From Phoronis australis (taxonomy: Eukaryota; Phoronida; Phoronidae), in contig NMRA01000295.1 in the NCBI GenBank assembly GCA_002633005.1, positions 481,633 through 545,632 on the forward strand: 64,000 nt of DNA, read 5' to 3'. The notes under the pieces are model-generated. The model was not told the origin of the DNA, did no database searches, and saw nothing but the letters and a program-made list of their open reading frames with translations. Of the stretch, positions 57,226-64,000 are shown piece by piece. A program made the translations under genes and the position numbers. Positions within the stretch are counted from its first letter, which is position 1; each line of letters begins with the position of its first letter.

Positions 57226-57270
57226 CACACACGCACACACACACGCACACACACACGCACACACACATTC
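57226..57270. repeat. (CA)n microsatellite with CG interruptions
   Basis: acacacgcacacacac tract of about 44 bp with gc interruptions every 10-12 bases. Confidence 0.9.
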
Positions 57271-58200
57271 ATGCTTCAAAATAATAGGTTAATGCAATTT
57301 GATTTTGTTTTCCTGTTGCTTCAAATGATTGCTTTGGGTTTCCAAAAGGGTGTATTATGGGGTTTCAGATTTCTCACAAGGAGGCCATAATTTCTTATGG
57401 CAATATAGTTACGAACATTTAAATGCTAAGTAGGTGTCAGTTCGGTCCTTCACACACTGACAAATAAAATATTGACACATGGTTTATACTATTGACCTAA
57501 GTATTGACACGGTTAATATACTATTGACCTCGAAATTCCATCCTAAATATGCAGTACATATCAAATCGTCCCAAGTTTAAGTTATGTTGTGCTTCTATGT
57601 TCTTGGTTATTAACCTCTTATCATGCCACGAGGCTCTTGGCAAATTTACATTACACGAACATATGGTCAAGTGTTAAAGCAGCTCTACAAGATGTACATG
57701 TGTCCTCGCTAATTATTTTCTTTTTTAGATAAACCTTTCTATGAAAACAGTAACATTTAAATGTTCTCACATAAGGAAATAATAATAATTTAATATGGAA
57801 GAATGTAGATTTGCTCATTTGTTTTCTGGAATAACCATCATATTGTACTCCAGATCAGGAGGCGAGGCAATTTTACAAACTTAAGTAATAATTCTCATAT
57901 AATGAGTAACAAACTGATTTTATTTGAAAGATTTTATACAATCCGACTTGGAAGACGAGACATTTCAAGCTTGCAATCCTTTGTAATGTTGAAACCACAA
58001 GCCCACACACGGAATTCAGACGGAACGACCAATTTTAACCCCCACTGATCAAAAGGGAAAACAAAATGGCACAGGATTACAATTCATTTAATTTGCATAT
58101 GAATTTAGTACATATTTTCAGTGATGGATTTTTGTACAGTTCAGCAATTTTTAAGTATAAGAAATCTGTACAATAAAAGTGACATTATCATCGAGAAAAA
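57270..58200. other. intergenic, no gene seen
   Basis: Only a short imperfect repeat of tattgac (57465-57535) stands out. Confidence 0.35.
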
Positions 58201-58211
58201 CAATTCTCAGA

Positions 58212-58292
58212 GATCTGCCTTGGTATAGAATCGAACCTGGAACCCATGCAGTTGCAGGCAAGTGCTCAACTGGGAGAGTTAAATCTCAACCG
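58212..58292 (-). repeat. tRNA-derived SINE or tRNA-like fragment
   Basis: On the minus strand it reads ..cagttgagcacttgcctgc..gggttccaggttcgattcta. GGTTCGATTCT (58227-58237) is a good polymerase III B box and the cagttgagcactt region an A-box relative. The stems do not pair as a full tRNA, so a SINE head or tRNA pseudogene is more likely than a functional tRNA. Confidence 0.55.
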
Positions 58293-58299
58293 AGAAATG

Positions 58300-60550
58300 G
58301 CCGAGTATATAGTGCATAATATACAGAAGTTATTACCTTCTGATAATATCTAACTGGTGAAGTCACTGGCCCTGATTTTATCGAATGGCAGGAAATGGTG
58401 AGGATTGGCAATTTGTAACAAAATCACAAAAACACCAGATTTTGTTGTTTCACAGCAGACAATGATAACACCAGAAGTCTATCTGATTCAACAATAATCC
58501 AAGAATGTGTTTTTCAGGCGTCAAATCGATAATTTCCCTTTAAATTGAGAGCATTTATTGCAAGTTTAAATAGACGGGACAGGCTAATATGACATCAGGT
58601 CCTAGTAATATGAAAACAAATGGCTATGAACATTATACACTCAGAAAGAAAATATCCTAGGTATGAACACATATGGCACAATGATGCTATGTTCAGTAAA
58701 AGTACAGATCCCTGATTAACTTGATCCATTTTTCCGTGTTAAGCCACTGCGTGTATTTACTCTATTACTCATGAAACGATAGAAATTGACGTTAACGATA
58801 GGCACCATGTTGGTTCTGCTCTCACATTCATTGAGCAAACGCAATATCTTACTATTAAACACAGTCTGTCGGCCATTAAGATGCAAGATGCACGCCTTTT
58901 GCTAGGTCATTATCACTTTATACTGACTCTGTTCCATTCAGAGCAAATATAACCCAAGGGAACCATTTTAACATGAAAAATTGTCTTCGAAGATAAGCAG
59001 TACATGTAAAAGGAAACATCAAAAATCGTTCCTTCCCCTTAAAGAAAAACAGGAATGTTTTTACATTGTACAAGTGCTATAATTGTACATATAATATTAA
59101 CGGAAATAAACAGTTCACAGTTAGTTTAAAGCTTGGAACTGAATATTTGTTAGCAGGCTGTTAGCTGACTTCACCAGCCTGGTCATTATATTTGAAATAC
59201 CAGACGCAATGTGCCCAACAACGAACTATCAAATTTTCAGACAGAAACTACTCGTACATAGCATCTTTAAGGTTACGCAGGATACTAGAAAAATGTCCAA
59301 ATTTAGCCAAACTTGGAACACCATATCTTGGAATTGGCTGAACAGATTCGTAAGTTTCAAGTACTGTGCTTCGTGCGTTGTTCGTTCTCCAAAACGCAAT
59401 AGAATGTGTTTTGAATGTTACACTTTTGCACGAGGGGCTATCAAAAAATTATGTTTTGTGAAAAAACGCGAGTTTCATAAAATGAAAAACAAAATTGTTC
59501 CTAAGAAAACTAAATGTTTTTGAGACTTCACCTTGACTGTTTATATCAAATGAAATTTAGTCCATGCTGTGGATAGTTGTTTTGCTTAGGATGTACCTTT
59601 ATTTTTTTCTAAAATGATATGGCCATATGATCCAATTACTGGCACACTGGTGTAAAGTCAACCATCAAATTTTACGGACATTCTACTTTCAGAAAAAATC
59701 TATGGTATTGTTGGCATTTGGCTAAATACACAAGACTACTTGATATGGTCCATCATAATCATTTTACACAACACCAGGGGGAGCTTGGGTTACACTGATA
59801 ACCTCCAACTCATAAGCTGCTGTGCGTAAATCACTTTCCATGTTCAAGACAGTGTTGCACTTACCCCACCTTTGTCTTCCACATTCACATAAGATTCAAC
59901 CAAAAAAAAAATCCTTGGCTTTTTGGACTTGTTTTAAAACTAGAAGATTCTGAAGTGACATTTGCCATTTCTTTCCCTTCTTCAGTAGCTTGGCTTCATT
60001 CCAGTGAAGCATAGACTCACCCATGATGACTGTCGCAGTGTTCTCGTCAGACATTTTAGTATGGCCAGCCACACTTTAATTTTGAGCCTCAATGCTCAAT
60101 TTTGATTGACTTCACAGCAATTTTGACTACAGAAATGCTTTTACCTTGTCTCAACTGTCACCCTTTTCATTACCGTGCCACTACAGTTAATATCTTACCA
60201 GTTATATTAAAGTTCTCACTGAACTTTGACCTAAAACTTTTCATTGCGGAATTTCACCAAGATCAGAGACATGGTGGCCGCTGTCCCCTTAACTGCTTTG
60301 ACTGAACGTGTTCTGTCGTTCCTACTGCACTTTTATTTTTTGCTCCAGCTTAGAAAAGCTGGAAGTTTCTGTTCAGAAAATATGAAAGAATTTGAGCAAC
60401 TTTAGCTTATTCCAAAATGAGCAGTAATTCATCCGACTTCCTCCATAACTTCTGCCATAACTATGTGTTTCATAACAAAGCTGCTTAATTTAAAGATTTT
60501 TCAATTTTTCAAAAACTACAGTAATTCAGTCCATCCACTACGTACGAACA
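58300..60550. other. intergenic, no gene seen; repeat-derived ORF at 59209-59523
   Basis: The 104-codon frame at 59209-59523 overlaps the reverse-oriented AT-rich repeat (59270-59690) and is lysine-rich from A-rich DNA, so I do not call it a gene. Confidence 0.4.
59270..59690 (-). repeat. dispersed AT-rich repeat family, copy outside ACSBG
   Basis: aaaaatgtccaaatttagcc, ttttgcacgaggg and tatggccatatgatccaatt blocks parallel 34450-34800 in the same orientation. Confidence 0.5.
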
Positions 60551-60557
60551 CTGTCGA

Positions 60558-61867
60558 TCAATCTTTATTCCATGTAAATGAGTAACAGTTTCCTGGCTGA
60601 AGCACATATTCTGCGTCCACTATGTGATACACTGGCGTGTGTTTACCAAACATCTTAGCTTTGCAGAGTACCAGGTCATTTGAGCTCAGTAGGTGGTAGT
60701 CAAACTCCATGGTAACAGGGCACTGATCGTCCTGTAACTCAGCAACTGTCTGCCAATAGTTGACCTTTTCCTTACTATACAAGACAATACCCTTCCACCA
60801 CCGTACACCTTCACCTGCAGAGACAACACAGAATTTCTCATCACACAAAACATCAAAACAGTCGAAACTTGTTACAAGGTATATCAACCAACTGCACAAG
60901 AACAATAGTTTGTCGTAACCAGGGCACAGCAGTTATCAAAAAGACGACAGATATTTCTTCGCGTCAAACACAGTGGAAATTTCAAAGCAAGTATTTCAAT
61001 CTAATTTTCAATGATTTAGAATTATTTTTGCCTGATTTCCATCTGGGTTTTCATCACAACTTAATTTTTGTAAAATTGTAATTTTTTTGAAAATTGCTAA
61101 GTGTGGACTTATTTATAAACACATTGTCCATTTTGACGTAAAATCGGGACTTAGAAGTTAACACATTCACTGTTAACATTTGAGACAAGGTGCAAACAAG
61201 ATTTGATAGAATCAATAGAACACACCACCAGTAAGAAAGTCGCAAAACTCCTGTCCTTGTAATTTTTGAATATCATGCAATTCTGACAAAGACCGCTCTC
61301 TACTGTACACCTGGTCTCTACTTGTTGTGTATTTAGAGCTATATGGTGACTTATTAAGAAGAAATGACAGTAAGTTGCTGAACATAATCAGTCCAAAGGT
61401 CTGCTTAAGTCTAATAATGGTTCTTAACTTCAGACGAATGCAGAAGTGAAAAGCGTGGCATACAAGCTGTACTGACAGGATAGAAGAAAACGCAGCCAGA
61501 AACAACAACAGCTGATCTTGTCAATATATAAACAAGGTCACGTGTAATTGGTGGCTACAAATCGGTGACTATGCGAAGAGCTCTTTAGCTGACTGAGACC
61601 AGACAAGGATCACTACCCTGTTGTCAGCTGTAGCTTGACCAAGTTTGCAATGTGCGAGGCCTTTTTAATGAATTCTAGTCACCAAGCACAAGCAGTTTTA
61701 AAAATTTGACACGTCACTATGCTTTGTCCTGTCCGGACATTACCTAGTGCCAGACTTATCTTGACTCTGTGTTTCGCGCAGTCAGGCTGAGCCATCACCT
61801 TCACATCTATATCGTCACCATCTTGCATGCCCCGTCCAACATTCAGGAAGTTCACTTGATATTTAGG
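60558..61867 (-). CDS. last two exons of an unrecognised minus-strand gene
   Basis: Exon 61867-61744 (acceptor tttttcag, donor gtaatg, 124 nt) joins in frame to exon 60814-60558 (acceptor ctctgcag, stop TGA at 60560-60558). Together they encode about 126 residues: PKYQVNFLNVGRGMQDGDDI, AQPDCAKHRVKISLALGEGV, WWKGIVLYSKEK, MEFDYHLLSSNDLVLCKA and QPGNCYSFTWNKD at the end. The alternating hydrophobic strands suggest a beta-sandwich. The stretch GD.I.VKVMAQPDCAKHRVKI is loosely like galectin strands, but the sugar-binding HxNxR..W residues are not visible. An AATAAA (60569-60564) overlaps the last codons; another lies near 60335-60330. Upstream exons lie beyond 61867. Confidence 0.6.
61744..61867 (-). 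CDS. penultimate exon of the unrecognised minus-strand gene
   Basis: Phase 0 at its start, phase 1 at its end. The G left over completes GGT (Gly) with the next exon. The open frame stays clean across the junction. Confidence 0.55.
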
Positions 61868-62036
61868 CTGAAAAATTTCAAACTCTCAGCAATTTAACTT
61901 TTTGTACGTGGCTAACTTTTAGCAAAGAGGCATGCACACTAGATTAAATGTGGCAGAACCATTTCGAATTGTACACATAGTGTACCTAATTATCGGACGG
62001 ACCCTAAGTAAAATCGGACATTACATAAAATCTTAC

Positions 62037-62244
62037 TTGAAGCATAATCTGAGAAATATATGACACAAATTTTTGTTTCGCTGTAATGCATTCAATGTCC
62101 GGCACTGTCTCGTTTTTTCTAGCATTGCCTCGTTTTAATTTTACTGATAGAGGGTGCAATTTAGACCCACAAGTCAGCCTAAAATGGACGCTCGCATAAA
62201 TCGGAAAACAAATCTTTTTTCCACAATGAAGACATCTAATTGAA
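62037..62244 (-). CDS. possible further upstream exon of the same gene
   Basis: An open frame (SIRCLHCGKKICFPIYASVH .. KFVSYISQIMLQ) ends at a strong gtaaga donor in phase 0, which fits the phase-0 start of the exon at 61867. The acceptor (gacatttgttag) has a poor pyrimidine tract, so this is tentative. Confidence 0.22.
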
Positions 62245-62804
62245 CTAACAAATGTCACTGTTTCATTTTTTCATTTGTTTTTAAACTCAAGTCAATCACC
62301 GGTCACGCACGTGCATGTGTCATATCAAGAAGGCAAGGAGATACTAAAAACTTCAATGAGTTTGCACGCGCTTTAGTCGTCTGCACTGATTCATCGAAAT
62401 GACTTGGTGCTGTCATCAGACTTCATGTTATGGATAATTTTGTTGCGAATGGAGCTATGTTTTAGCAGCATATGTCAAAACACTCGAGCTGAAATTTGGC
62501 TACAAGCTCCCCGTGGCCATTACTTGGTTAGTCAGTTTTCCGCAGTGGGGTGTATAGGGAAACATGTTGTCCGATATTTAGGTTCTCTGAAGGTTTGCTA
62601 GTTGTGCTTTTTAAAGATCAGTCGGAACACAAATGTGGCTTTTGGTGACAAGATATAGTAACACAGCAATTCTATAAAAGTAAGCCTTTACTTCAGCAAA
62701 GAATTTACAACAATCCGTAGTATTTTCAATTAAATTTAATGCAAAATGTGCCAAAACGTTCGATAATTAGGTCACTTGACTGTATAAATGCACAACATTA
62801 GCTT

Positions 62805-62945
62805 GCACCATAGGGGGCTGGGGGGGGGCTATAGCCCCCTACTTTTGCCAGTGCTACGCCGCACATGGTCTACAGGCGGTGCACCACAGGGGAGCTGAGG
62901 GGGCTTTAGCCCGCCACTTTTTTCAGTGCTGCACCGCCAATGTCT
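62805..62945. repeat. tandem pair of the GGCGGTGCA / TGCRCCGCC short repeat
   Basis: Two units of about 68 bp: agggggct..tagccccctactttt..cagtgctacgccgc and gagggggctttagcccgcca..cagtgctgcaccgcc. Same family as 16930-16995. Confidence 0.6.
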
Positions 62946-62991
62946 CTACATGAAAAGGTACTAATAACAAAATGATTTTGATGTTTTAATC

Positions 62992-63885
62992 AGTGTGAGG
63001 CATAATTCAATGAAAAGCTTTCGGCGTATGAAGTTCCTATAGGAGCTTCACCGTCTCTACTGGGGCCAGCTAGAGACGGTGGTCACTGTTGTCTTGTTGA
63101 CACTAGGCATAAATCAGACCAGTAAATTGAACGTCCTTATGTAATGCTTTCAGATCGCCAATTAACATTGTATTTACCTTATTCATGTTGCTATTCAAAA
63201 AAGATTAACAAATAAAAAGTTGACATCAGACAACAGTGTGTATAGCTACAGCAGAAGCTTGTATTGTTAATTCACTTCGACATCACAGTGTTTCTGTTGA
63301 TCGATCATCGAGCTCCAAAACAATGTGCGACTAAAGTACCAGATTGATGTAAAGTAAGGTTGGATTTTAACACCTTATAAAATGTTTTACCACGTTCTTA
63401 GTTGCCTGTATTCCTGACGTAAGTCGCCGTCTAGTTTGTTGATATGAGTTATAAAAACAGGCGTTAAAATTTCCTAAATTATCAAAAAGAACACTGAGTT
63501 GCTATTGCAGCGCTCATTGAATTGAAAGGTCAAGGTTGAATCAGTCATGGACCTTTCTGTTTGGTCTGGCGGTTGGGGTTTGCCTTCCGTGGACGTAGAT
63601 TGTTTGGCTGCTTTGGTACTATTTTACTGTTATCTAAACATTGTGATCATTCAGGTGGAACAATTTGTAGCGGAGGTTCTCGTTAATATATTGTGCTCAC
63701 TAGTACACAGTCACTGAATGAGACGTAACGAAACGAGCGGCAGCGGGGGTGCTACTGCTAGCCTGTAGGCCCTGTACTGTAGCCAGCTAGGTAATGACCA
63801 TCGCCTCTGTTGGCCCGAACCAGAAGCGATGCAGCTCCTATAGGCGCTCTGTACGCCGGAAGCTTTTGGGCGAATTATGCCTCGC
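62992..63885. repeat. inverted repeat pair about 0.8 kb apart
   Basis: gaggcataattcaatgaaaa, ctttcggcgtatgaag and cctataggagcttcaccgtc (62997-63095) are the inverse of 63780-63885 (..cgcctctgttggcccgaa, cctataggcgctctgtacgc, cggaagcttttgggcgaatt, atgcctcgcac). Probably a TIR element or foldback. Confidence 0.6.
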
Positions 63886-64000
63886 ACCGACTAAACCATC
63901 AAAGTCACGTTGTTATAAATACCTTTAGGCAATGACCATCGCCTCTGTTGGCCCGAAGCAGAGGCGATGTAGAGGCTATAGGCGCTCTGTACGCCGGAAG
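63790..64000 (+). repeat. tandem repeat at the right edge, runs out of the window
   Basis: aatgaccatcgcctctgttg through ctataggcgctctgtacgcc / ggaag occurs at about 63794-63862 and again at 63932-64000, unit spacing about 138 bp. Confidence 0.8.

Noticed and set aside
59209-59523. 104-codon plus-strand ORF with several Cys
   Set aside because: Lies in a degraded dispersed repeat also found at 34440; Lys-rich from A-rich DNA.
61212-61508. 98-codon minus-strand frame between the two exons of the unknown gene
   Set aside because: Sits in the intron; the flanking exons already join in frame without it.

Overview
The window is nuclear DNA from an animal. It has interrupted genes with GT..AG introns, AT-rich intergenic DNA, dense dispersed repeats and terminal-inverted-repeat (TIR) elements, minisatellites, and assembly gaps (a 560-base N run and single-N joins). 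Gene content and repeat style suit an invertebrate deuterostome such as a hemichordate or cephalochordate. That placement is inference from style; nothing here fixes the species. There is no sign of bacterial or plasmid DNA.

Layout. (1) 1-4.5 kb, + strand: the last three coding exons of a gene whose basic, Ser-rich tail resembles the C-terminus of the BLM RecQ helicase. Its middle exon appears twice, on either side of a single-N join. (2) 5.9-11.2 kb, - strand: a six-finger C2H2 zinc-finger gene (5991-7202) and a second, truncated, near-identical copy (8237-8922) right after another single-N join. Both duplications look like two haplotypes laid end to end, each pair differing by a large indel, rather than real tandem genes. 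(3) 11.3-32.3 kb: no convincing host gene, but many mobile-element remains. These include a hAT-like MITE with an 8-bp target duplication, nested foldbacks, a tandem promoter-like module, a PIF/Harbinger remnant, and a few short coding-like ORFs of unknown nature. (4) 32.4-54.2 kb, + strand: a complete bubblegum-type acyl-CoA synthetase (ACSBG). I resolved 17 coding exons that join to an exact 790-codon frame, followed by a probable 2.7-kb 3' UTR. Its introns hold a THAP-containing foldback, three copies of a long dispersed repeat (one containing the 560-N gap), a LINE remnant and several minisatellites that abut splice acceptors. (5) 54.2-64 kb: the 3' UTR, a tRNA-like SINE fragment, the last two exons of an unrecognised - strand gene (60558-61867), and an inverted/tandem repeat cluster at the right edge.

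The genes do not form a pathway: a DNA-repair helicase tail, a probable transcription factor and a lipid-metabolism enzyme are simply neighbours. The most interesting points are: two in-frame splice acceptors 45 bp apart before ACSBG exon 5; three consecutive phase-1 cassette exons encoding its N-terminal extension; a repeat ending at the splice acceptor of exon 12; a foldback whose two arms each encode a THAP-like start; and a MITE that appears to have captured flanking genomic sequence. I found no clearly new multi-gene system.
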